From positions 1 through 60,860 of the forward strand of contig CALFTK010000040.1 in assembly GCA_937916465.1 (NCBI GenBank): a DNA stretch of 60,860 bases. The letters are read 5' to 3'. Shown here one piece after another: positions 25,784 to 34,936 of the stretch (positions are counted from its first letter, which is position 1; each line of letters begins with the position of its first letter). Below the pieces are notes generated by a model. It had not been told where the DNA came from, searched no databases, and was given only the letters and a program-made list of their open reading frames with translations. The stretch is from an uncultured Bacteroidales bacterium (GTDB lineage Bacteria > Bacteroidota > Bacteroidia > Bacteroidales > Bacteroidaceae). Position numbers and translations under genes: made by a program.

Positions 25784-26185
25784 ATGGAGGCACGTATTGA
25801 CAAATGGCTTTGGGCTGTTCGCATTTTCAAAACAAGAACCATTGCAGCAGAAGCATGCAAAAAGGGGCGTATATCCATTAACGGAGAGAGTGCAAAACCT
25901 TCAAAAATGGTCAAAGACGGCGACACAGTAGATGTTAGAAAGCCCCCTATTACCTACTCATTCAAGGTTCTGCAAGCTATTCAAAATAGAATCGGTGCCA
26001 AACTTGTACCGGAGATGTTGGAGAACATAACACCTCAGTCACAGTATGACATCCTGGAGATGAACAAGATAGGCGGTTTTGCAAAACGCGCAGCCGGCAC
26101 AGGGCGACCTACCAAGAAAGAACGTCGCGATATGGAAGATTTTCTTTTGGAATTTGATGATATGGAAGAGTGGTTGGATGAATAA
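25784..26185 (+). CDS. hslR: S4-domain RNA-binding protein (Hsp15 family)
   Basis: RNA-binding S4 domain at residues 1-60 (RIDKWLWAVRIFKTRTIAAEACKKG, ISINGESAKPSKMVKDGD), followed by a short basic and acidic tail (GRPTKKERRDMEDF). In E. coli Hsp15 binds stalled 50S subunits carrying nascent chains. Starts 7 nt after pth, last gene of the operon. The stop is 2 nt from the convergent pepT stop. Confidence 0.88.
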   Translation: MEARIDKWLWAVRIFKTRTIAAEACKKGRISINGESAKPSKMVKDGDTVDVRKPPITYSFKVLQAIQNRIGAKLVPEMLENITPQSQYDILEMNKIGGFAKRAAGTGRPTKKERRDMEDFLLEFDDMEEWLDE

Positions 26186-26187
26186 TC

Positions 26188-27417
26188 CTACCACTCTTTT
26201 TTTGCAGACAGTTCAATTATCTTTACTACCGTCATCATAGCTTTTTCCATACTCTGAACAGGAACCCATTCATAACGGCCATGGAAATTCAGACCACCGG
26301 CAAACAGGTTAGGACAAGGAAGTCCTTTGAATGAAAGCTGGGCGCCATCGGTACCACCACGAATAGGAACCTTTCTAGGTGTTACTCCTATCTGCGTCAT
26401 AGCTTCACAGGCCAAATCTACCACGTATGGTACAGGATCAATCTTCTCCTTCATGTTATAATACTGGTCCGACACCTCTACGGTCACAGTTTCAGCACCA
26501 AATTTATTGTTCATTATATCTGCCACTTTTTTAACAAACTCTTTTCTATGTTCAAAGCTTGCTCTGTTGTGGTCACGTATTATATATATTAGTTCTGCAT
26601 GATCTACCTCCGCATTAATTGCAATAAGATGATAGAAACCTTGATAACCTTCTGTTGTTTCCGGTGTCTGGTCATGCGGGAACAGGTTTATAAGTTCGGC
26701 TACCAATAAAGATGCATTAACCATCTTTCCTTTAGCATAACCGGGATGCACCTCCAACCCCTGAATTTTGAATACTGCTTTAGCCGCATTGAAGTTTTCA
26801 AACTCCATCTCTCCTACTTCACCACCATCTACTGTATATCCAAATTCGCATCCAAATCTTTCAACATCGAAATGCGCGGCTCCCATACCAATCTCTTCGT
26901 CCGGATTAAATGCTATTCTTACCTTTCCGTGTTCAATTTCAGGATGTTCCTGCAAATAGGCAATAGCTGATACTATTTCAGCTATACCGGCCTTATCATC
27001 TGCTCCCAAAAGTGTTGTACCATCGGTCACAATGATATCTTCACCTTTATGGGCTAAAAGTTCTGGGAAAAGCGATGGTGAAAGTACAATATTCTGTTCA
27101 CTATTCAAACATATATCACCACCATCATAGTTCTTAACTATACGTGGTTTGACATCTTTACCACTCATAGATGGACTTGTATCCATGTGCGATATAAAGC
27201 CTATTACCGGAATCTTTTTATCGGTATTTGCCGGTAGTGTTGCATACAGATAACCCATATCATCCAGATAGATCTCTTGCAGTCCCATATCTTCTAATTC
27301 CTTTTTCAACAGACGTGCCAGATTCTTCTGTTTTTCTGTACTCGGTACAGTATTTGAGTATTCATCCGACTGGGTATCTACTGCTACATACGACAAAAAT
27401 CTCTCTACAAGTTTCAT
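26188..27417 (-). CDS. pepT: Peptidase T (tripeptide aminopeptidase)
   Basis: Cytoplasmic M20 zinc peptidase that removes the N-terminal residue of tripeptides. Metal-binding motifs are intact: GFISHMDTSPSMSG (His, Asp), LLGADDKAG (bridging Asp), FNPDEEIGMGA (catalytic and metal Glu), FGYTVDGGEVGE, and the C-terminal FHGRYEWVP (His). 409 aa is the family norm. Transcribed alone, convergent with the rplY operon. It could use peptides delivered by the OPT transporter farther right, but no direct link is visible. Confidence 0.96.
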   Translation of the reverse strand: MKLVERFLSYVAVDTQSDEYSNTVPSTEKQKNLARLLKKELEDMGLQEIYLDDMGYLYATLPANTDKKIPVIGFISHMDTSPSMSGKDVKPRIVKNYDGGDICLNSEQNIVLSPSLFPELLAHKGEDIIVTDGTTLLGADDKAGIAEIVSAIAYLQEHPEIEHGKVRIAFNPDEEIGMGAAHFDVERFGCEFGYTVDGGEVGEMEFENFNAAKAVFKIQGLEVHPGYAKGKMVNASLLVAELINLFPHDQTPETTEGYQGFYHLIAINAEVDHAELIYIIRDHNRASFEHRKEFVKKVADIMNNKFGAETVTVEVSDQYYNMKEKIDPVPYVVDLACEAMTQIGVTPRKVPIRGGTDGAQLSFKGLPCPNLFAGGLNFHGRYEWVPVQSMEKAMMTVVKIIELSAKKEW

Positions 27418-27560
27418 ATTCTCTATTATTAATTGGTTTTAATTCTAATGTTAATTCCAGATTCAATCCATAGACTTGTAAAATTATACAAAATATTTCA
27501 AAAACTACCCTACAGAGAAAAATAATATGAAATTTTGAGTCTCGAATACACAATTATGAT

Positions 27561-27568
27561 TACCTTTG
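27561..27568 (+). promoter_or_regulatory. -7 box of the SRP RNA gene (TACCTTTG)
   Basis: TACCTTTG immediately upstream of the SRP RNA 5' end, with TTG at 27535-27537, 23 nt upstream, as a slightly distant -33. Confidence 0.6.
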
Positions 27569-27570
27569 CA

Positions 27571-27675
27571 GTCGGGTAAGTCCTACACGGCCAGCTCCCT
27601 CCGAATCCTCCAGGGCTTGACGGCAGCAAAGGTAGGCAGGTTGTAGCGGCGCGATGTAGCAAGCTTACCCACCCC
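27571..27675 (+). ncRNA. ffs: Signal recognition particle RNA (small, 4.5S type)
   Basis: RNA scaffold of the signal recognition particle, partner of Ffh. The closing stem is GGGTAAG (27574-27580) with CTTACCC (27664-27670). The apical region CCAGGGCTTGACGGCAGCA carries the symmetric-loop CAGG/AGCA that binds the Ffh M domain. The gene is followed at once by a strong terminator and preceded by a consensus -7 box. Ends are estimated to within a few bases. Confidence 0.9.
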
Positions 27676-27677
27676 AT

Positions 27678-27711
27678 AAAAGATGCCGATCTTTTCAGAC
27701 CGGCATCTTTT
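27678..27711. terminator. Bidirectional terminator after SRP RNA
   Basis: Perfect 11-bp stem AAAAGATGCCG/CGGCATCTTTT with an inner TCT/AGA pair and TTTC loop. It serves the SRP RNA (+) and probably the convergent thioesterase gene (-), whose stop is 4 nt away. Confidence 0.85.
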
Positions 27712-27714
27712 CTT

Positions 27715-28128
27715 TTACATAAGCGAATCAAAATGATTCTCTATCTTCTTAGAATAGCCTTGAGCAGTGAATGTTGCTATATGAACACCGTCCTGATTCT
27801 TTACAATAACCTGAGCGGCAGGAATCTTAGGATGATTTTGCAAAAATGAACCTTCTGCAGTCAATGTATCACCTATTTGTCCAGATAGATGATAATAGAT
27901 GGTTGAATTAATAGCAAAAGACATATAACCTCTGGAATTCACCAATGCAGCAAATACAAGGTCGGCAAGTGTAAATACAGCTCCACCCTGACAAATTCCG
28001 CCTGCATTACTATGAGCATCAGTAACCTTCATTGTTGCAGATGCATAATTTTCTCTAATCTCCTCAATCCTGATACCGTTTGCAGCTGCAAACTTATCTC
28101 CTTCATTCAAAAATTCTTTTAGTGTCAT
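27715..28128 (-). CDS. PaaI-type hotdog thioesterase
   Basis: A 137-aa acyl-CoA thioesterase of the PaaI/hotdog fold. The start at 28128 (MTLKEFLNEGDKFAAANG) is chosen; 31 upstream in-frame codons are hydrophobic and unlike the family. Active-site features are HSNAGGICQGGAVFTLADLVFAALVN (His-Asn-x-x-Gly and the helix Asp). The substrate is probably an aryl- or medium-chain acyl-CoA. Single gene. Its end abuts the SRP RNA terminator. Confidence 0.85.
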   Translation of the reverse strand: MTLKEFLNEGDKFAAANGIRIEEIRENYASATMKVTDAHSNAGGICQGGAVFTLADLVFAALVNSRGYMSFAINSTIYYHLSGQIGDTLTAEGSFLQNHPKIPAAQVIVKNQDGVHIATFTAQGYSKKIENHFDSLM

Positions 28129-28206
28129 AATTACAAAAAATTTGTTGAGCAAAAATAGTACAACTATCAATAGATTGTTCCATACAGCATTATATTTTAT
28201 AAAAAA

Positions 28207-28242
28207 TAATGGACCTGCCATTATTATAAAGCAAGTCCATTA
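28207..28242 (-). terminator. Intrinsic terminator of the beta-barrel protein gene
   Basis: TAATGGAC and TGC pair with GTCCATTA and GCA across a small asymmetry. On the minus strand a T-rich run follows, 23 nt after the stop at 28265. Confidence 0.65.
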
Positions 28243-28264
28243 TATATTATATCAAGCTTGGCGC

Positions 28265-31200
28265 TTAGAAACGCATACCGCCACCGCCGAAGCCGCCCAT
28301 ACCGCCACCGAAGCCGCCCATGCCGCCGCCGAAGCCGCCCATGCCACCGCCGAAGCCGCCCATGCCGCCGCCGAAGCCACCCATCATACCACCGCGCATT
28401 CCACGCATATTCTGACGAGCCTCCTTATCACCGAATACCTGAATACGGTAAGAGAAGTTCACCATAAAGTATGTGTTGATGGTTGTGTTGTATGTATCTA
28501 CACGTGAAGTAGGATTCATTTCACGATATACATCGCTACGCTGGTTAAGGATATCGTAGAAGTTTACAGAAACTGTACCTTTATTACCTTTCAAACAAGA
28601 TACTGACATACCGGCATTCCAGATAAGTTCGTCTGTATTCATATCTGAAGATGAATAACCTCTACGGCTTGACATCATCATATCTGTTGCGAAACGCAAA
28701 CTTCTCCAAGGCAATACAACCGAAAAACTAGGACCATATCTGAATTCGAATGTATTCATATTACGTTCAGGCTGCAAATCATTAGTACTATGACTGTAGT
28801 TAAATAATCCTTGCAAAGCAACTTCTATATAGTCATTACGGTAAGCTGCATTCAAAGTTTCACTAACACCGGTTGTCAGGGTAGTTCTTAACTGTGCATC
28901 CTGACCCATTATTGAAGCCCAACCTTCCTGATGACGATAATTAACATTTGTAAATGAGTTTAAAGTCAATCTTGAATCAATCATTGAAAGCATTCCGTTT
29001 ACGTTTGCACTTGCATTCCAATTTGCAAACAAACCATCCAAGTTTACCGGCTGACTAATTGTACCACCATCGTAGTTAAGTGTTGTTTTGTTGGTTATCT
29101 GACGAATTGTATTCGAGAATGAACCACCTACACTGATACTTGACATAGATACTGGATCGTACTTCTGATAGTTAAGGTTCAAGTTATTTGAGAATGTCGG
29201 TTTCAAACCCGGATTACCCATTGAAATAGCCAAAGGGTTTGAGTTATCAGTAATATCAAGCAACTGTTCCATACTAGGTTGTGATGTACGACCATTGTAA
29301 CGGAATGTCAAACTTTCCTGACGTGTCCAACGATAACGCATATTTACTGTAGGAGTCCAGTTAAATACAGTACGTGACAACATTGTATCAAGACCCATAT
29401 AGTTGGAGTTCATCTTAGAGTGTTGTGGTAGAGCAGACAAACCGAATGTAAGATTCAATTTTTCTGTTACTTTACGCAACTGAACCTGAATAGTCTGATC
29501 AAAGTTTTCATAGTAACTCAACTGACTGAGTGAATCACTTCTGTAATCACGATAATTATCTTCATAAACCCAATCAGGCATACCCCATTTTTCATATACA
29601 CCATCAGTAGGTAAATCGTATGTAGAACGATCGCTATGAGAATAGTTATATGAGAACTGATAGCTGAACTGCAAATAGTTCTGACCGCCTAAAGGTTCGG
29701 TATAAGAAATTTGGGTTCTTATACTTCTGTTCTTACTTGGGCTATCATTTAACCTGTTATATGTTGTAGTATCTCTGCTTGTAATTTCACCGCCAAAATT
29801 CATCATAGAACGTATTTGGTCATTGCGTGAATAAGAATCATTACTGCTATTTGAGAATGAATAGTTTGCGTTTAATGAGATATTTCTACCCGGTTTGTCA
29901 AATCTCTGAGTAAACAACAAATTACCGCTTGTTGACACACTCTTGCTTTCGCTCATAGAACGGCTGTTCTGACTATTCCAAAGAGCATTATTAAGAGAAT
30001 CCAAATAATCAATAAGACCATTTTCATCAACAAAAATAGTATTTATATCCAATGGATTTGAAGCATATTGATATGGATCTTTATTAAAGGTTTTAGATAT
30101 ACGTTCAGATTCACTTCCTGATTCTCTATATGAGAACTGAGGAGTAAATATTAAACTGGTCTTTTCACTCTGGTTCCATTCAAAACGAAGCTGACCATTA
30201 ACATTTGTATTTCCATTTGAATTAAGACCTTCGTTGTTTGACCAAGTATGCATACCTCCTGCATAGAAGTTTTCTGAAGATGATTTTGATGATGATTCAG
30301 AATTGCTATGACTGACGTTCAAACTACCACCTATTTCATACTTATATGAATCGTCTGAAATTTCCGGACCAATGTTACGTGCAAAGTTCATACCAGCATT
30401 GTAGTTCTTACTAAGACCGCCACCAAAGCCGCCCATACCACGCATTCCACCAAAGCCACCGATACCGCCGCCGATACCCATGCTGCCCATACCACCGGCA
30501 GACTGACCTGCTGAACCCATAATGGTCATCTGACGATCTTCACCAAAACGGTTGATGTTTGCATTCACGTTATACAGATCATCTACTTCATAAATTGTCT
30601 CCTGCATTGGACGACCATAACCAACTCCTACGTTACCGAACCAACCTTGAGCCATACCCTTTTTAACAGTAAGGTCAAGTACAGTTTCATCGTTACCATC
30701 ATCAATACCTGTCTGACGAGCCAAGTCACTCTGTTTGTCGTATGTCTTGATCTTTTCAATCATATCTGCAGTAAGGTTGTTCAATGCAACAGATCTGTCG
30801 TTATCAAAGAACTCCTTACCATTAACAAGAATTCTGGAGATAGTTTTACCATTTACTGTAATCTGACCGTCGCTACCTATCTGAACACCAGGAAGTTTAC
30901 GAACCAAATCTTCAACAGAAGAGCCTTCCGGCAAACGATATGCATCACTATTGAACACTACTGTATCGCCTATCATCTGAACCTTTGCTACAGCAGCAGT
31001 TACAACTACGTCAGAAAGGATCTGTGCATCACCCTTCAGAGTAATTTTTCCCAGGTCGGTATTTCTGTTACCTGCTCTTAAAGTAAAATCCTTATCGGTA
31101 GTAATGTAGCCCATATATGAGACACGTGCTACATAGTTACCAGCCTTTAAACCTGAAAGGCTGAATGAACCATCATCTTCAGTTGAAGTACCATTGATGT

Positions 31201-31363
31201 AGGTTGAGTCCGGCAGTTCGTAAATCTGAATATTAGCCGGGAACAGAGGTTCTGCACTATCAAAATCATACACACTACCCTTAATGGAAAGATTACCGTT
31301 CTGAGCCATCAAACTCATTGTAGATGCTGCAACTAGTGCAAATAGGAATGCAATTCGTTTCAT
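28265..31363 (-). CDS. TonB-receptor-like outer-membrane beta-barrel protein with GGFGGGM-repeat C-terminus
   Basis: 1032-aa outer-membrane protein. Signal peptide (1-20) is followed by a carboxypeptidase-regulatory-like beta domain (about 25-115), a plug region (about 115-225, LPEGSSVEDLVRKLPGVQ) and a long barrel of the OMP_b-brl_3 type. A Gly/Met-rich stretch (about 288-318) lies in the early barrel. The last 45 residues after the final strand are tandem GGFGGGM units ending in GGMRF. Unlike SusC, no SusD partner adjoins. Substrate unknown. The gene stands alone with its own terminator. Confidence 0.85.
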   Translation of the reverse strand: MKRIAFLFALVAASTMSLMAQNGNLSIKGSVYDFDSAEPLFPANIQIYELPDSTYINGTSTEDDGSFSLSGLKAGNYVARVSYMGYITTDKDFTLRAGNRNTDLGKITLKGDAQILSDVVVTAAVAKVQMIGDTVVFNSDAYRLPEGSSVEDLVRKLPGVQIGSDGQITVNGKTISRILVNGKEFFDNDRSVALNNLTADMIEKIKTYDKQSDLARQTGIDDGNDETVLDLTVKKGMAQGWFGNVGVGYGRPMQETIYEVDDLYNVNANINRFGEDRQMTIMGSAGQSAGGMGSMGIGGGIGGFGGMRGMGGFGGGLSKNYNAGMNFARNIGPEISDDSYKYEIGGSLNVSHSNSESSSKSSSENFYAGGMHTWSNNEGLNSNGNTNVNGQLRFEWNQSEKTSLIFTPQFSYRESGSESERISKTFNKDPYQYASNPLDINTIFVDENGLIDYLDSLNNALWNSQNSRSMSESKSVSTSGNLLFTQRFDKPGRNISLNANYSFSNSSNDSYSRNDQIRSMMNFGGEITSRDTTTYNRLNDSPSKNRSIRTQISYTEPLGGQNYLQFSYQFSYNYSHSDRSTYDLPTDGVYEKWGMPDWVYEDNYRDYRSDSLSQLSYYENFDQTIQVQLRKVTEKLNLTFGLSALPQHSKMNSNYMGLDTMLSRTVFNWTPTVNMRYRWTRQESLTFRYNGRTSQPSMEQLLDITDNSNPLAISMGNPGLKPTFSNNLNLNYQKYDPVSMSSISVGGSFSNTIRQITNKTTLNYDGGTISQPVNLDGLFANWNASANVNGMLSMIDSRLTLNSFTNVNYRHQEGWASIMGQDAQLRTTLTTGVSETLNAAYRNDYIEVALQGLFNYSHSTNDLQPERNMNTFEFRYGPSFSVVLPWRSLRFATDMMMSSRRGYSSSDMNTDELIWNAGMSVSCLKGNKGTVSVNFYDILNQRSDVYREMNPTSRVDTYNTTINTYFMVNFSYRIQVFGDKEARQNMRGMRGGMMGGFGGGMGGFGGGMGGFGGGMGGFGGGMGGFGGGGMRF
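28275..28386 (-). repeat. 21-nt tandem repeat encoding GGFGGGM units
   Basis: About five near-identical 21-nt units (GC-rich, unlike the gene around them) at the 3' end of the beta-barrel gene. Copies differ mostly at third codon positions, so the peptide repeat is kept more closely than the DNA. Confidence 0.8.
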
Positions 31364-31533
31364 TTAGTTTTATAGTTATTATTATTTAATCCTTTTAAAT
31401 TTGAATTTTGTTTCGATTTATATATACCCAAAATCTGCCAATGTTAAATCAAAAAACAACATTTCGTTATCAAAACTGCTACTTTGATACAAAAAAATGT
31501 TAATGGTTTAATCTGATTGGCAAAATATCATTG

Positions 31534-31541
31534 TATTTTTG
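31534..31541 (+). promoter_or_regulatory. Candidate -7 box of the esterase-like lipoprotein (TATTTTTG)
   Basis: TATTTTTG lies 19 nt before the start codon at 31561; the -33 element is not clear. Confidence 0.4.
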
Positions 31542-31560
31542 TGGCAAAATTAAGAATAAA

Positions 31561-32385
31561 ATGAAAACAAAAAGTAAATACATATTACTATCTTTTGCAG
31601 CAGTATTGCTTTTATTGTCTTGCAAAGAGAAATCAACCCTTAAAGGTAACGAAGAGTCTGTAATTGAGAGTTTGGAATTCAGTAGTAACAATTTAAGCCA
31701 CACAAAAAAAGTAGATGTATATCTGCCTGTCGGCTATAAATCAAGCAAATCCTACCCCACACTATTTATGGAGAATGGTCGTCAATGGGAAGAATTTGAA
31801 TACAAACATATTATTGATTCACTAATTGAGACCGGAACTATTGTTCCAATTATTGTAGTGGCTTTGCAGGAAGACAATATGAAGATTTCCGGCACGGATA
31901 ATTTTTACTATGAAATTGAACAGTCTGCCTATAGTGCTAAAGGAAACAGCAAATACGAAACAATTAATAAGAATTATCGGACATTCTACCTGAATGAACT
32001 TATTCCTGCTATTGAATCAAAGTATGCCATTTCCACAGATATTGACTCACGCATATTTTATGGAACTAAGTACGGTGCTGACTTTGGCATTTCTCTTGCT
32101 ATGACAAAACCCGATTTATTTGGTGAATATTGGTGCTTTTCACCCGCAAATTCAAACCTTAATGAATACGGAATGATTCCGGGAAAAACCATATTCAGAA
32201 TCTGTTGGGGAACAAAAGAGACTGTTAATGCAGACAACTACTATCCATCTCTGATAAGTGGCATAAAGAAACGTGGTGGATCAGTAACCAACTACACATT
32301 TGATGGACGTCCCAGTGGTATGCACTGGAAGTCACAGTTCAAACAGCGTCTGATAGAGAAATTCGGATGTCAAATAGAGGAATAA
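31561..32385 (+). CDS. Esterase-fold lipoprotein lacking the nucleophile serine
   Basis: Start at 31561 (MKTKSKYILLSF) gives a lipoprotein signal with Cys21 in LLLLSCKE. The remainder follows the esterase-D/enterochelin-esterase fold: VDVYLPVGYKSSKSYPTLFMENG, FYLNELIPAIESKYAIS, and a late GMHWKSQF with a possible His. Where relatives have GxSxG this protein has GTKYG (residues 168-172), with Lys170 in place of Ser. It is therefore probably not a serine hydrolase and may bind a ligand instead. The gene is convergent with apbE (4-nt gap) and divergent from the beta-barrel gene. Confidence 0.7.
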   Translation: MKTKSKYILLSFAAVLLLLSCKEKSTLKGNEESVIESLEFSSNNLSHTKKVDVYLPVGYKSSKSYPTLFMENGRQWEEFEYKHIIDSLIETGTIVPIIVVALQEDNMKISGTDNFYYEIEQSAYSAKGNSKYETINKNYRTFYLNELIPAIESKYAISTDIDSRIFYGTKYGADFGISLAMTKPDLFGEYWCFSPANSNLNEYGMIPGKTIFRICWGTKETVNADNYYPSLISGIKKRGGSVTNYTFDGRPSGMHWKSQFKQRLIEKFGCQIEE

Positions 32386-32389
32386 CGTA

Positions 32390-33385
32390 TCACTTATCTA
32401 TAGGGAAACCGGGAGTGCTGCAAGTCTGTATCACTCCTGTTTCGTTTTGATATATAAAATATGCCTCTATTTCCGGAATCCTGTCACACAAATCCATAGC
32501 TTTATCCAACCCCATTACCATCATAGCGGTAGCATATGCATCGGCTATAGCACACTCTTTTGCCAAAACAGTTACAGACAACAGATTATGATTTACAGGA
32601 GAACAAGTTGCCGGGTTAATGGTATGAGCATATTTCTTACCATCCTTATAGTAGTAATTTCTATAGTTGCCTGATGTAGCCATTGATATGTCAGTAAGTG
32701 ACAATACAGTCTGCAGTTCACTATCGGTTGCAAGAGAATCGTCCATAGGCTTACTTATACCAATCCTCCAGTCTGAACCTTTTGAATTCATTCCCTTTAC
32801 CACAATCTCTCCTCCTATCTCAACCATATAGTCGGTTATACCAACAGAATCGAAGAGAGCTGCAACCATATCGCAACCATAACCTTTGGCTATAGCACTG
32901 CAATCCAACATAATTTGTGAATCATCTTTTACAATAGTTCCTTGCTCTTCCCTTACCTTTTCGTAGCCCACTATAGTCTTCAAACTATCTATAATAAAAT
33001 CTGTAATGGTTTCTGAATTCTTAAATCCAAATCCCCAGGCATTTACAGCCGGAGCCACAGTTATATCAAATGCGCCTGAAGTCTTTTCCGAAATATTCTG
33101 AGCCATACGAAACACCTTCAGAAACATAGTATCGGCCTCCACAGGCATATTTTGGTTTATAGCCGATATTGTTGAACTCTTATTAAACGTTGATAAGGAA
33201 TTATCAACATTCTGCAGCACTTGCTTTATTTGGTCCGTTAATTGAGCGTTATGGTTATATGTTATATGGTATGTTGTACCAAACACAGAACCTTGATCTG
33301 TTCTATATTCAGGTTTATTTTCAGCCAATATGAATATTGTTGCCACAATAAGGAATAGCAAGAAAGGGTAATGCCACTTTTTCAT
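32390..33385 (-). CDS. apbE: FAD:protein FMN transferase ApbE
   Basis: Attaches FMN covalently to Thr/Ser of target proteins (for example Rnf and Nqr subunits) outside the cytoplasm. One N-terminal membrane anchor (YPFLLFLIVATIFILA) precedes the ApbE domain. Motifs GTTYHITYN, DITVAPAVNAWGFG, LDCSAIAKGYGCDMVA, VEIGGEIVVKG and the metal-binding AYATAMMVMG are complete. 331 aa is normal. Last gene of the DUF4199-GT2-mntP-apbE operon, 20 nt or less from its neighbour. No Rnf/Nqr genes in this window. Confidence 0.93.
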   Translation of the reverse strand: MKKWHYPFLLFLIVATIFILAENKPEYRTDQGSVFGTTYHITYNHNAQLTDQIKQVLQNVDNSLSTFNKSSTISAINQNMPVEADTMFLKVFRMAQNISEKTSGAFDITVAPAVNAWGFGFKNSETITDFIIDSLKTIVGYEKVREEQGTIVKDDSQIMLDCSAIAKGYGCDMVAALFDSVGITDYMVEIGGEIVVKGMNSKGSDWRIGISKPMDDSLATDSELQTVLSLTDISMATSGNYRNYYYKDGKKYAHTINPATCSPVNHNLLSVTVLAKECAIADAYATAMMVMGLDKAMDLCDRIPEIEAYFIYQNETGVIQTCSTPGFPIDK

Positions 33386-33404
33386 ATTTGTATCATATTA
33401 TATG

Positions 33405-33977
33405 TTAAACCGAAAGATGTTCTACAAGAATTCTGGTGCCTATGAACAACAAAATTATTCCACCTATTATTTCTATCGGAAAGTTTAGTTTTTTCCCTAA
33501 TGATATACCCAACATATACCCAACACAAGAGAAGACGAACGATACTACTCCTATTATTACCAATGGCAATAATATGACGCTGAAACTATTCATTCCCATA
33601 CATGCAAATGAGAGACCAACTGCAAACGCATCTATACTTGTAGCTATTGACATTGTAAGAATGGTAATAGGCTTTGACGGATCTATATTCTTATCTTCTT
33701 CATCCGGTTTGAACCCATCGGCAATCATTTTCAAACCCAATATTCCCAACAATCCAAATGCAATCCAATGATCGTATGCTTGAAATGAAGCACTGAAGGA
33801 GTTAATTCCAAGCCATCCCAATAATGGCATTACAGACTGGAACAAACCAAACATAAATGCCGTAACAAGAATTCTCTTCAGTACTATTCTTTTTTCAATA
33901 ATACCACAAGTAATAGAAACAGCAAAACAGTCCATAGCCAAAGCTATTGCCATAAAGATTATATCAACTACTGACAT
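33405..33977 (-). CDS. mntP: Manganese efflux pump MntP
   Basis: Six-helix inner-membrane Mn(II) exporter. The ATG at 33977 (MSVVDIIFMAIALAMDCFAVS) is preferred over a TTG two codons upstream. Two related halves carry the MntP motifs ALAMDCFAVSI and SIATSIDAFAVGLSF, with the paired acidic residues in membrane helices. 190 aa is normal. The GT2 stop lies 6 nt upstream, so no room exists for a Mn riboswitch directly before it; control would come from the operon promoter. Confidence 0.93.
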   Translation of the reverse strand: MSVVDIIFMAIALAMDCFAVSITCGIIEKRIVLKRILVTAFMFGLFQSVMPLLGWLGINSFSASFQAYDHWIAFGLLGILGLKMIADGFKPDEEDKNIDPSKPITILTMSIATSIDAFAVGLSFACMGMNSFSVILLPLVIIGVVSFVFSCVGYMLGISLGKKLNFPIEIIGGIILLFIGTRILVEHLSV

Positions 33978-33983
33978 TGGCAA

Positions 33984-34934
33984 TTATAATACCTTTTCTA
34001 TATTATATACGTTACGCTCTTGTGAATTTCTGCTTATAAGTTCACCCAAAAAACCTGTAAGAAACATAAGAGTACCCAGAATCATACCTGTAAGTGCTAT
34101 AAAGAAATAAGGATTATCGGTAACCAGACGGGCCGGAATACCATTTGCAAGCGATATCAACTTACTAGCACCTACTATGATGACAGCAATAAAACTGATG
34201 ATAAACATTACTGATCCCCACAATCCAAAAAAGTGCATTGGTTTCTTGCCAAATCTATTCAAGAACCATAGCGACATAAGATCCAGGTAACCATTAACAA
34301 ATCTATCCAATCCGAATTTACTTACACCAAATTTACGTGCCTGATGTTTGACAACCTTTTCACCTATCTTTCCAAAGCCGGCATTCTTAGCCAAGAAAGG
34401 TATATATCTGTGCATTTCGCCATAGACTTCAATATTCTTAACCACATCGCGTTTGTATGCTTTCAAGCCGCAATTCATATCGTGCAGTTTTATTCCTGTC
34501 ACTTTGCGGGCTGTGAAATTGTATATTTTTGAAGGCAGATTTTTGCTCAATTTTCCATCATAGCGTTTTTTCTTCCAACCGGAAACCAAATCATACCCAT
34601 CTTCTTTCAGCATACGCACCATTTCAGGAACCTCCTCCGGACTATCCTGCAAATCTGCATCCATAGTAACCACATAATCACCTTCCGCCATCTTGAAACC
34701 GCAGAACAATGCTGGTGATTTTCCATAATTTCTACGGAATTTAATACCTTTAATCTGAGAATTATCAGCCTTCAATTTCTCAATTATAGACCAAGATTTA
34801 TCTGTACTGCCATCATCAACAAAGATTACTTCGTAGCTAAAACCATTGTCTGACATTACTCTACTTATCCATGAAAAGAGTTCCGGAATTGATTCTTCCT
34901 CATTATACAGAGGAACGATTATAGATATATCCAT
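33984..34934 (-). CDS. Family 2 glycosyltransferase, DPM1/GtrB-like
   Basis: Transfers a sugar from a nucleotide donor, probably to undecaprenyl phosphate. The GT-A domain shows VPLYNEEESIPELF at the start, VIFVDDGSTDKSW, MDADLQDSPEEVPEM (DxD) and the C-terminal region of the fold KAYKRDVVKNIEVYGEMHRYIPF. Two transmembrane helices follow (about residues 233-255 and 268-295), as in polyprenyl-phosphate glycosyltransferases. It is 2 nt from the DUF4199 gene, a pairing seen in Bacteroidetes. Confidence 0.9.
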   Translation of the reverse strand: MDISIIVPLYNEEESIPELFSWISRVMSDNGFSYEVIFVDDGSTDKSWSIIEKLKADNSQIKGIKFRRNYGKSPALFCGFKMAEGDYVVTMDADLQDSPEEVPEMVRMLKEDGYDLVSGWKKKRYDGKLSKNLPSKIYNFTARKVTGIKLHDMNCGLKAYKRDVVKNIEVYGEMHRYIPFLAKNAGFGKIGEKVVKHQARKFGVSKFGLDRFVNGYLDLMSLWFLNRFGKKPMHFFGLWGSVMFIISFIAVIIVGASKLISLANGIPARLVTDNPYFFIALTGMILGTLMFLTGFLGELISRNSQERNVYNIEKVL

Positions 34935-34936
34935 AG

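Noticed and set aside
27536..27553. A minus-strand frame starting MCIRDS, a string known from sequencing-adapter contamination
   Set aside because: The bases (TTG TGT ATT CGA GAC TCA) differ from the transposase adapter that gives this peptide, so it is chance and not adapter sequence.
28142..28507. Plus-strand frame rich in AEAAHA repeats
   Set aside because: Antisense of the GGFGGGM tandem repeat; composition is explained by the repeat.
33405..33983. Mn (yybP-ykoY) riboswitch for mntP
   Set aside because: The preceding gene ends 6 nt before the mntP start, leaving no leader.
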